A stretch of DNA of 64,000 nt, from NCBI GenBank assembly GCA_963630635.1, contig CAVGOA010000004.1:1-64000 (forward strand), read 5' to 3'. Shown in pieces: positions 54,867 to 64,000 of the stretch. The stretch is from Paratractidigestivibacter sp963630635 (GTDB lineage: Bacteria > Actinomycetota > Coriobacteriia > Coriobacteriales > Atopobiaceae). A program made the translations under genes and the position numbers. The notes below the pieces were generated by a model, which was not told the DNA's origin, made no database searches, and worked only from the letters and a program-made list of their open reading frames with translations. The number at the start of each line of letters is the position of its first letter. The stretch's first letter is position 1.

Positions 54867-56171
54867 TTGAATCCTGCAATCGTCATACCGTCCTACTGGA
54901 CGAGCGAGCCCCATATCCCCAGCGTGGGGGAGTGGGGCGCGTACGACTATGCGACGCCCATCACCAAGCCCATGCCCGAGCTCGAGACCTGCCTGTCGTC
55001 GTTAGAGCAGGTCCGCGGCGTCCTGCGCATCTTTGTGCTGGTGGTGGCCGACCCCGAGTCCGAGAACTCGGCCCGCGCCCGCGTGAACAGCATTTGCCGC
55101 AGCCACCCTAATCTTGACACGCTGGTCATTGGCGCGCGCGAGGCCTTCTTCATCAAAGAGGCCGTGGCAAAGCTGGTCCCTAACCTCATTGGCGAGAACG
55201 TCGCGCTGCGCGGCTACGGCGCCATCAAGAACCTGGGCCTGGCCGCTGCCTGCGTCTTTGGCCACGACGCCGTGGTTTTTCTCGACGATGACGAGGTCGT
55301 GACGTCTCCGGACTTCTTGATCGACGCCGTTTACGGCCTGGGTCATCTGACCCGCCAAAACCTCAAGATCTTGTGCAAGAGCGGCTACTTTGTAGACAAG
55401 AACGGCTCGTGTTTTGCCAAGACGTCCACTAAGTGGTCCGAGAAGTACTGGTCCAAAGCCGCCGGCTTCAATGCTGTGATGAAGAAAGCCCAGGAAGGCA
55501 CCCGTATTTCTCGGTCAAACCACATGAGCGGCGGCTGCTGCGCCATCCACGCACAGGCCTTTACCCGCGTGCCCTTTGATCCGTTTATCACGCGCGGAGA
55601 AGATCTGGACTACGTCTTGAACCTGCGCGCCAACGGCATGGACGTGTGGTTTGACAACGAGTGGTCGGTGCGTCTTTCGCTGCCCGACGAGATGGCCCCC
55701 GAGCCGTCCCTGTTTATGCAGGACGTTTACCGCTGGCTCTATGAGTACCGCAAGCTCGCGGCTATGAACTCCCGCCGCAACCTGCGCACCATCACGCCCG
55801 ATTCCCTCATGCCCTATCCCGCGCCCTGGCTTTCTGAGGGCGTGCGCTCCCGCGTGTTCAAGACAGCCCTGCGCCGCCTTGTCACCGGCCCGTATCGCCG
55901 CGACTACCTGGCCATTCTCACCAAGGGCGCCAAGGAAGCCGACGCTTTTGCCACGCAATCCGCCGAGAAGTACCTCAAGTTTGCCATGTCGTGGCAAACC
56001 GTTATGACGTCTCTGTGGCAGGACAAATACCTGCAAAACCGTATCTTGGGGACCGGCGGCGTCGCGCAGCCAGCGGCTACCGTGGCCCCGCAGCCTGCGG
56101 CCGCTGTCCAGCCCGCGTCCGCCGCGCAGCCCGCAGCAGAGGGAGGCTCGTTCGATGAAGTTTCCCAATAA
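54867..56171 (+). CDS. GT2-like glycosyltransferase family protein
   Basis: 434 residues from TTG 54867 (MNPAIVIPSYW), chosen because AGGTGG precedes it; the frame is open to GTG 54822, which lacks a ribosome site. AIVIPSYW and VVFLDDDEVV (DxD motif) are the GT-A signatures, and FITRGEDLDYVLNLRANG resembles the ED motif. A C-terminal Pro/Ala/Gln tail follows residue 395. The stop overlaps the next gene by 17 nt, so it is translationally coupled to the sensor kinase. Acceptor unknown. Confidence 0.78.
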   Translation: MNPAIVIPSYWTSEPHIPSVGEWGAYDYATPITKPMPELETCLSSLEQVRGVLRIFVLVVADPESENSARARVNSICRSHPNLDTLVIGAREAFFIKEAVAKLVPNLIGENVALRGYGAIKNLGLAAACVFGHDAVVFLDDDEVVTSPDFLIDAVYGLGHLTRQNLKILCKSGYFVDKNGSCFAKTSTKWSEKYWSKAAGFNAVMKKAQEGTRISRSNHMSGGCCAIHAQAFTRVPFDPFITRGEDLDYVLNLRANGMDVWFDNEWSVRLSLPDEMAPEPSLFMQDVYRWLYEYRKLAAMNSRRNLRTITPDSLMPYPAPWLSEGVRSRVFKTALRRLVTGPYRRDYLAILTKGAKEADAFATQSAEKYLKFAMSWQTVMTSLWQDKYLQNRILGTGGVAQPAATVAPQPAAAVQPASAAQPAAEGGSFDEVSQ

Positions 56172-57537
56172 GCTGTCCGACCGTCAGCAGATGAAGGGCT
56201 CCCTTTGGCCCGACGTGGCGCTGCTGGCTGTCGCTGTGGTGGTTCTTCTCGCCTTTGCCTGGTCAATCAAGATCGATAACGTGGCTATCGCCGTTGTGTG
56301 CGGCTGCGTCCTGGCGTCGAGCGTCGTCCTGGGCAGCACCGTTCACCTGGTTCCCGACGACACCCGCTCGCAGGCGACCGAGCGCACCCTGCGCGTGGCC
56401 ACCAACACGCTGGAGCACCTGCGCGGCGGCCTTACGGCCGAGAATGCTCAGGCCATTTGCCAGCTTATCTTGCCCGAGACAAACGCCGAGGGCGTGGCCA
56501 TCACCAACACCACCAACGTGCTTGCCTGCCTGGGTCCCTTCTCGGCTGCTTATAAGCCCGGCTCGCCCAATAGCCGCGCCACGACCGAGGTCCTAAAGTC
56601 CAAGCGCATGGAGACGTTCTACTCCATGGACCAAGAGATGCAGCGTCCCGCCCGCTTTACCGTGGGCGCCGGTCAGAAGGGCAACGCCTTTGGCATCATC
56701 GTCCCGCTGGTTGTGCAGGACCGCGCGCTGGGCACCATCAAGCTCTATTACAACCGCGACCTGGACATGGACAAGACCCAGCTGGCCATCGCGCGCGGCT
56801 TAGGGCAGCTTCTCTCCACGCAGCTGTCTGCCTACGAGCTGGACTACCAGGCCGAGCTTACCGCTCGCGCCGAGGTCAAGGCCCTGCAGGCCCAGATTAA
56901 CCCGCACTTCCTTTTCAACACGCTTAACACCATCGCGTCACTGTGCCGCACCGATCCCATGAAGGCCCGCGACATCCTTCGCGAGTTCTCGCTGTTCTAC
57001 CGCCGCACGCTGGAAAGCTCGCAGTCCACGCTGATCCCGCTTTCTCAGGAGCTCGAGCAAACGCGCCGTTACCTCACCATCGAGAAGGCCCGTTTTGGAG
57101 AAGACCGCATTGTTGAAAGCGAGCACGTCGAGGGCAACTGTGGCCAGCTTCTGGTGCCGTCTTTCCTGGTGCAGCCTATCGTAGAGAACGCGGTGCGCCA
57201 CGCCATGCGCGACGTTGGAGCGCTTCATGTGGATATTCACGTTGCCGTCGACGGCGATGATATCCTAGTTGCCGTCGCAGACGACGGCCTTGGCATGACC
57301 GAGGACGTGGCTGCGCGCCTGCTTGACCCCAATGCGGGCCAGGTAGTTGAGGGTGACGGCACCAAGCGACGAGGCGCGGGCATGGCTTTGCGCAACGTGG
57401 CCGAGCGTGTCGAGAGGGTCTTTGATCTGGGGTCTGGAGTCGAGATCGTCTCTAAGCCCGGTGAGGGCACCTGCGTTACCCTGCGGTTGGTTGGGGCAAA
57501 GATGATGCTTGTTGGCGACGCTGACGAGGACATCTAA
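56155..57537 (+). CDS. LytS/BtsS-type sensor histidine kinase
   Basis: 460 residues. Two N-terminal membrane segments (about 17-35 and 42-62) replace the 5TM-LYT module of classical LytS. A GAF-like domain (about 85-225) is followed by QAQINPHFLFNTLNTI, the His_kinase family H-box, and the HATPase with PSFLVQPIVENAVRHA and DDGLGM. LytS and BtsS relatives respond to pyruvate; here the gene follows pyruvate:ferredoxin oxidoreductase. Its partner regulator starts 48 bp downstream. Confidence 0.88.
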   Translation: MKFPNKLSDRQQMKGSLWPDVALLAVAVVVLLAFAWSIKIDNVAIAVVCGCVLASSVVLGSTVHLVPDDTRSQATERTLRVATNTLEHLRGGLTAENAQAICQLILPETNAEGVAITNTTNVLACLGPFSAAYKPGSPNSRATTEVLKSKRMETFYSMDQEMQRPARFTVGAGQKGNAFGIIVPLVVQDRALGTIKLYYNRDLDMDKTQLAIARGLGQLLSTQLSAYELDYQAELTARAEVKALQAQINPHFLFNTLNTIASLCRTDPMKARDILREFSLFYRRTLESSQSTLIPLSQELEQTRRYLTIEKARFGEDRIVESEHVEGNCGQLLVPSFLVQPIVENAVRHAMRDVGALHVDIHVAVDGDDILVAVADDGLGMTEDVAARLLDPNAGQVVEGDGTKRRGAGMALRNVAERVERVFDLGSGVEIVSKPGEGTCVTLRLVGAKMMLVGDADEDI

Positions 57538-57585
57538 GTTGTTTGTACGGCTGCTTGCAGCCAGGCGTTATAAGGAGTTTTTGGT

Positions 57586-58308
57586 ATGCGCGCGATGATT
57601 GTAGATGACGAGGCCCCGGCACGCTCCGAGCTGCGCTTTCTTCTTGAGGAGACCGGCAGGGTAGAAGAGATCATGGAAGCTACCTCGGCTCGCGAGGCCG
57701 TTGAGCGCATGATGGAGGGCAAGGCCGACGTCATGTTCTTGGACATCTCGATGCCCAAGACCACCGGCATGCAGCTCGCCGAGGCCCTGTACAAGCTCAA
57801 GAACCCGCCTGCGATCGTCTTTGTGACCGCCTACAGCGAGTACGCCCTTGACGCCTTTAACGTCGATGCCGTCGATTACCTGATGAAGCCCGTCGAGGCA
57901 GACCGCTTGTCTCAGGCCTTGGATAAGGTCGAGGCCCGCATCGAGCCCCAGCAACCGCAGCAAAACCACTCCTCGGTCGAGCGCATTCCCGTGGTCAAGA
58001 GCGGCCGCAAGGTCCTGGTGCCCATCGACCAGATTCGCTACATCGAGGCCAAGGACGATTACTCCTGCATCTACACCGATAACGACCGTTTTCTCTCGAC
58101 CATTAGCCTGGCTAAGCTCGAAGAGAAGCTCGCCCCGCACGGTTTCTTCCGCGTGCATCGTGGCTACATTGTTAATCTTGAGTTCGTCGAGGACGTCGAG
58201 GTCATCTCTTCTGGCATCCTGCAGCTGGGTATCACCGGCATCGAGGGCAAGAAGATCTCTGTCTCCCGCCGCCGCGTGGTTGCCCTTAAGCGAGCACTCG
58301 GCCTCTAA
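57586..58308 (+). CDS. LytTR-type response regulator
   Basis: 240 residues. The receiver domain has the acidic pair near the start (IVDDEAP), phospho-acceptor Asp in MFLDISMP, Thr in FVTAYSEYA and Lys in LMKPVEAD. The C-terminal LytTR DNA-binding domain (about 135-240) includes IRYIEAKDDYSCIYT and FFRVHRGYIVNLEFVEDV. LytTR proteins bind 9-bp direct repeats; matching sites lie upstream of this operon and of lctP. It forms a two-component system with the preceding kinase. Confidence 0.92.
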   Translation: MRAMIVDDEAPARSELRFLLEETGRVEEIMEATSAREAVERMMEGKADVMFLDISMPKTTGMQLAEALYKLKNPPAIVFVTAYSEYALDAFNVDAVDYLMKPVEADRLSQALDKVEARIEPQQPQQNHSSVERIPVVKSGRKVLVPIDQIRYIEAKDDYSCIYTDNDRFLSTISLAKLEEKLAPHGFFRVHRGYIVNLEFVEDVEVISSGILQLGITGIEGKKISVSRRRVVALKRALGL

Positions 58309-58326
58309 GGAGCGTCTTTACCCATA

Positions 58327-58776
58327 ATGCGTTTTGATATTGTCTCTGATACCCACGGGTTCTTGTCGCCGGAGCTGTTAGACCAGCTGCAAGGGGCCGA
58401 TTACATTGTCCACGCCGGCGATATTTGCTCTTCTCACGACTACCGCACGCTTAAAGAGATCGCGCCCTTGCAGATGTGCCTGGGCAACAACGACTGGGCC
58501 TACGACTACGGCCCCGAGGTTAAGGACAAGAAGATCTTTTATGCGAGCGACTTCATGTGGCACGTGTGTCACTATCGCGAGCGCCTTGACCTGACCTGCT
58601 GTGATATTGCGATTTGTGGTCACACTCACAAGCCGTTTGTCTTGCGAGACGAGGCCACGGGGACGCTGCTTATGAACCCGGGCAGCCCCACCTACCCCAG
58701 GGCCGGCGGGCCTTCGATGGGACGCATCATCACCGATGGCGACACAATCGTCTCGGCAGAAATCATCGAGCTTTAA
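58327..58776 (+). CDS. Short YfcE/MJ0936-type phosphodiesterase
   Basis: 149 residues. Metal motifs DTHG, HAGDIC, LGNND, CHYRE and CGHTHKPF are in family order. It is shorter than the paralogue at 50312. It starts 18 bp after the LytTR gene and may be the last gene of that operon. The AAGGAG ribosome site is farther than usual from the ATG. Substrate unknown. Confidence 0.85.
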   Translation: MRFDIVSDTHGFLSPELLDQLQGADYIVHAGDICSSHDYRTLKEIAPLQMCLGNNDWAYDYGPEVKDKKIFYASDFMWHVCHYRERLDLTCCDIAICGHTHKPFVLRDEATGTLLMNPGSPTYPRAGGPSMGRIITDGDTIVSAEIIEL

Positions 58777-58786
58777 CTGCAACGAG

Positions 58787-58821
58787 AAAAGCCTTCCGGC
58801 GCGCGTCCGGAAGGCTTTTTT
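58787..58821. terminator. Bidirectional terminator
   Basis: AAAAGCCTTCCGG (58787-58799) and CCGGAAGGCTTTT (58807-58819) form a perfect 13-bp stem flanked by A and T runs, so it can stop transcription from both sides between convergent genes. Confidence 0.92.
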
Positions 58822-58887
58822 GGTTTGGGATTTGATGCGGGGCCAGAGACGCGCCGGTGTCCGCGTCCGCCGCGCCCTTCTCGCCAG

Positions 58888-59562
58888 CTACGTCAGGTCT
58901 TTCTCGATCATGAACAGCGGGGCCAGCACCTTGGTGAAAAACGCCAGCCACAGCAAAGAGACGCAGAAGCCCGCAATGACGTCCGACGCATAGTGAACAC
59001 CCAGGTAGATGCGGCTAATGCCCACCATCACGATGATGACGGCAAACAGGCAGCACCATACGTGGCGCAAAATGTCGTCCTTCTCGTACTTCCAGATCAT
59101 CCAAATGAGAAGCCCGTAGAAGGCCATGGAAATCATGGAGTGGCCCGAGGGAAAGCTGTAGCCGCTCTCGGTCGCAAGGCGAAATCCGTCGGGTCGCGGG
59201 CGCTGAACCAAGAACTTAAGGACCTGGTTTAGAAACAGCGCACCAATTACGTTGGCACACACGCATCGTCCGGGCGCGCGACCAGGTGCAAACGCCGAGA
59301 CAATCAACGCCATGACCAGCACAACTGCCACAGAAGACAGCGAGGTGAAGCCCTCCATGATGGGCGTCATGAAATCAGAGCGCAGGTACTCGACAAAGAA
59401 GCGGTAGGCCAAGACGTCCAGGGACATGATCTGGCCTTCTGCCACGTCCTCTAAAAGCAGGGCAAAAATAAGAGCGGCCGCAATGACCACCAGCAGCTTG
59501 ACGTTGTTCTTTAGCAGCTTGGCGGCCTGTGCGGCCACAGTCTTAACGCGAGAAGAACCCAT
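58888..59562 (-). CDS. PAP2-family membrane phosphatase
   Basis: 224 residues with about five membrane segments. The three PAP2 motifs are present: KFLVQRPRP, PSGHS and SRIYLGVHYASDV with the catalytic His. Such enzymes dephosphorylate undecaprenyl pyrophosphate or lipid phosphates at the membrane outer face. The start overlaps the thioredoxin stop by 1 nt (TAATG), so the genes are coupled. Confidence 0.9.
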   Translation of the reverse strand: MGSSRVKTVAAQAAKLLKNNVKLLVVIAAALIFALLLEDVAEGQIMSLDVLAYRFFVEYLRSDFMTPIMEGFTSLSSVAVVLVMALIVSAFAPGRAPGRCVCANVIGALFLNQVLKFLVQRPRPDGFRLATESGYSFPSGHSMISMAFYGLLIWMIWKYEKDDILRHVWCCLFAVIIVMVGISRIYLGVHYASDVIAGFCVSLLWLAFFTKVLAPLFMIEKDLT

Positions 59563-59882
59563 TACACCCAGGCCTTTAGCTCGCTAAGAAGATCGGCCTT
59601 GGGCATGTTGCCCACCATGGTGTGGACGGGCTTGCCGTCCTTGAACACGATAAGCGTGGGGATCGAGACGATCCTAAAGCGCGTGGCCAGCTCTTCTTCC
59701 TCATCAACGTTGCACTTATAGACCTCGAGCTTGCCCTTGAGCTCGCTGGCAACCTCTTGCACAACGGGGCCCAGCGCGCGGCACGGCCCGCACCAGGGGG
59801 CCCAGAAGTCCACAAGAACAGGCACGTTGGCCTGGGCAAGCGTTGAGTCGAACTCGGGCGCGGTGATTTGGGTAACAGACAT
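59562..59882 (-). CDS. trxA: Thioredoxin
   Basis: 106 residues, normal thioredoxin length. The active site is WCGPC in LVDFWAPWCGPCRALGP; the cis-proline lies in IVSIPTLIVFKDG. No signal peptide, so it is cytosolic. It is the first gene of a pair with the PAP2 phosphatase. Its AAAGGAAC ribosome site is seen on the minus strand. Confidence 0.95.
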   Translation of the reverse strand: MSVTQITAPEFDSTLAQANVPVLVDFWAPWCGPCRALGPVVQEVASELKGKLEVYKCNVDEEEELATRFRIVSIPTLIVFKDGKPVHTMVGNMPKADLLSELKAWV

Positions 59883-60005
59883 AACAGTTCCTTTGAGAGA
59901 GCAACGGTGGTTGCGGTGGATTTCTTAAAGGGGCTTATACCCCAGAAGGGTAAGCTTGTGTCATTTTATAAGGGACAAAAGCCGCGCGGCAAAAGGGTAG
60001 GGCAG

Positions 60006-60560
60006 ATGGCCAACGTAAAAGAGGCTCGCAGGAGGGCCTGCATAGACAAGACAAGCGCCGAGGTCCAGGGCCTCGAGGCTCGCGGCGTTGTCTTTGGGGG
60101 CAACGCGTTTTCTTCCATCCTGTTTGCAAAAGGCCAGCTTACAGACGGCGAGAAGACCGGGGCACAGGCGTACTTCTCGGCAGAAGGGCAGGCGCTGCAG
60201 GCCTCCATCAAGGCCCTGGGGTACGCGCCCGAGGAGTGGGAGACCCTGCTTACCTGCGATGCCGCGGGCGAGCCGCTGGATGCGCTGCTGCTTCGCGAGG
60301 CCGTGGCCACGCTGGACCCGGCCACCCTGGTGTGCTGCGACGAGGCCGCGGCCGCCGCTGTGCGCGAGGCCTTTGCCGATGACCTGGCCATTCTCGACTC
60401 TTTTGAAGAGGCCATGCTAGAGCCTGGCGTGGTGGCCCATGTGTGCGGGATGCGCGTGCTTAACCTGGGCGGCTTTGCTGCGGCGCTGGGCGACCCCAAG
60501 CAAAAGCAGCTGATGTGGGCGCGCTTAAAGCAGATTCCGCCTTTGGCCGAGCCATATTAG
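60006..60560 (+). CDS. Hypothetical protein, possibly uracil-DNA-glycosylase-like
   Basis: 184 residues from ATG 60006; the upstream frame overlaps the divergent trxA promoter. VQGLEARGVVFGGNAFSSILFAKG is followed by YAPEEWETLLTC, and the end LGDPKQKQLMWARLKQIPPL resembles the C-terminal pattern of uracil-DNA-glycosylase superfamily proteins. The usual catalytic motif is not evident. No membrane segment. It stands alone between trxA and pgi. Confidence 0.6.
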   Translation: MANVKEARRRACIDKTSAEVQGLEARGVVFGGNAFSSILFAKGQLTDGEKTGAQAYFSAEGQALQASIKALGYAPEEWETLLTCDAAGEPLDALLLREAVATLDPATLVCCDEAAAAAVREAFADDLAILDSFEEAMLEPGVVAHVCGMRVLNLGGFAAALGDPKQKQLMWARLKQIPPLAEPY

Positions 60561-60655
60561 ACGTTCACAGACCGTCTATTGACGTAAAATAAAGAATGGT
60601 ATGTAGCTGAGCCGCCGGCGGCCTGCCGCGGCTCAATCTTAGAAAAGGACTGTTC

Positions 60656-62350
<1,695 letters not shown>

Positions 62351-62389
62351 GGTAAGCGCTTCTCGGCTTTGACATAACGCACTGCTAAG

Positions 62390-62417
62390 GCGGCTCCTCA
62401 CGGGGCCGTCTTTTTTC
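62390..62417 (+). terminator. pgi terminator
   Basis: GGCGGCTCC and GGGGCCGTC pair around TCAC, followed by TTTTTT. Confidence 0.8.
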
Positions 62418-62420
62418 GTT

Positions 62421-62615
62421 TTGGGCCTTGTCGGAAGTTCCGCGATCCCGTCTTTTACATTTGGGGACTTGTCGGAAGCAAAGGGTCTTCTCGCTGCATG
62501 ATTTGGGGCTTGTCGGAAGAGATTTCGTTCCGACAAGTCCTTAAACGTGCAGATTGGGAGTTCGCGCGTTCCGACAAGTCCCCAAACAAAAAGGCGGCCT
62601 TCCGACAAGTCGTAA
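62421..62615. repeat. Array of three direct and three inverted 16-17-bp units (element 6)
   Basis: Direct copies of TTGGGGACTTGTCGGAA or close variants at 62421-62436, 62461-62477 and 62503-62518; inverted copies at 62528-62544, 62569-62585 and 62600-62615. The third and fourth are 9 bp apart, so the array can fold as nested hairpins. Spacers are unique and 9-26 bp long. Confidence 0.88.
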
Positions 62616-62671
62616 AACGTAAAAGAATGGCCGGCGAGAAGGGCTTGTCTCGCCGTTAACGGACCCTCAAA

Positions 62672-62720
62672 TTGCTCCAGCAAAAAATCTATTGTGAAGA
62701 GACTTAGATTATGTATAGAA
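62672..62720 (+). promoter_or_regulatory. dnaK promoter
   Basis: TTGTGA (62692-62697) and TATAGA (62714-62719) with a 16-bp spacer form a vegetative-type promoter. A TTGCT-CC-AGCAA dyad lies just upstream. Neither a CIRCE nor a HAIR (HspR) operator is recognisable. Confidence 0.55.
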
Positions 62721-62818
62721 TCAAAACGCATGGGGCATAAGGCCAAATGTACAACGAAGCATAAAAGTGCGCGCGGGACTAAAGAGGTCGCCGCGCGCAA
62801 AAAAGAAAGGACCGTATC

Positions 62819-64000
<1,182 letters not shown>

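Larger units (their letters stand above)
62351..62818. other. Intergenic region of 468 bp between pgi and dnaK
   Basis: It contains the pgi terminator (62390-62417), the six-copy inverted array (62421-62615), three copies of the CTTCTCG/CGAGAAG 7-mer (62359, 62487, 62635), a TTGCT-CC-AGCAA dyad (62672-62683) and the dnaK promoter (62692-62720). No gene is seen. Confidence 0.75.

Noticed and set aside
62421..62615. CRISPR array
   Set aside because: Copies are 16-17 bp, half of them inverted, with spacers of 9-26 bp; there are no cas genes.
62660..62818. CIRCE or HAIR heat-shock operator upstream of dnaK
   Set aside because: Neither TTAGCACTC-N9-GAGTGCTAA nor CTTGAGT-N7-ACTCAAG is present.

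Overview
The window reads as a chromosomal segment of a GC-rich, anaerobic, gut-type actinobacterium, most likely a member of the Coriobacteriia (Collinsella/Olsenella-like). This is an inference from strong G/C third-position codon bias, a single-chain pyruvate:ferredoxin oxidoreductase, PTS and GPH sugar transporters, an L-lactate permease, and tRNA genes with encoded CCA. There are no rRNA genes, CRISPR arrays, insertion sequences or phage genes. Five runs of N (2933-3178, 34225-34549, 35802-35829, 38800-39202, 48249-48587) interrupt five loci, so those products are incomplete here.

Layout. 1-3586: end of an unknown gene, a GntR regulator and a galactitol-type PTS (IIB, IIC, IIA). 3671-9113: a GT-B-like protein divergent from a TetR regulator with two tandem operators between them, then a GPH symporter and a GH36-like alpha-galactosidase. 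9168-17225: RNA methyltransferase, lactate dehydrogenase-like enzyme, a small gene with an SOS box, tRNA-Arg and tRNA-Ser, gluQ/GNAT pair, cysteine desulfidase-like protein, galU. 17669-28737: radical SAM protein, EF-G-like GTPase, CBS/CorC membrane protein, and a run of envelope or small-domain genes (CphA-N-like, YtxH, PRC-barrel) leading into a membrane-anchored GH3 enzyme with permuted domain order. 29006-37727: LemA, tRNA-Ser, tadA, winged-helix protein, lactate permease, RlmI-like methyltransferase, phosphodiesterase, DEAD-box helicase, metA.

37737-45724 is the most accessory-looking part: an HTH protein, a receptor-type Ser/Thr kinase, a lipoprotein, three zinc-ribbon proteins of visibly lower GC, and an SPFH/GYF_2 protein, resembling a membrane-stress surveillance cluster. 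45921-48650 holds an AAA+ ATPase preceded by three perfectly contiguous 19-bp repeats, a hypothetical protein and a DEDDh exonuclease. 48771-64000: secreted GH5 glucanase, phosphodiesterase, pyruvate:ferredoxin oxidoreductase, a glycosyltransferase/LytS/LytTR operon, PAP2 phosphatase and thioredoxin, pgi, and the start of dnaK.

The strongest unexplained signals are in non-coding DNA. (1) Four intergenic elements of 124-141 bp have different sequences but the same symmetric architecture: long outer inverted repeats, then AGTAG...CTACT boxes at exactly equal distance from both arms, then an inner core. (2) A 195-bp array has three direct and three inverted copies of a TTGGGGACTTGTCGGAA unit. 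(3) The 7-mer CTTCTCG/CGAGAAG recurs in most intergenic regions and appears to force unusual Leu-Leu codons inside genes. (4) A LytTR-type tandem site with 21-bp period is shared by the LytS/LytTR operon and the lactate permease promoter, linking a pyruvate-type sensor to lactate/pyruvate metabolism.
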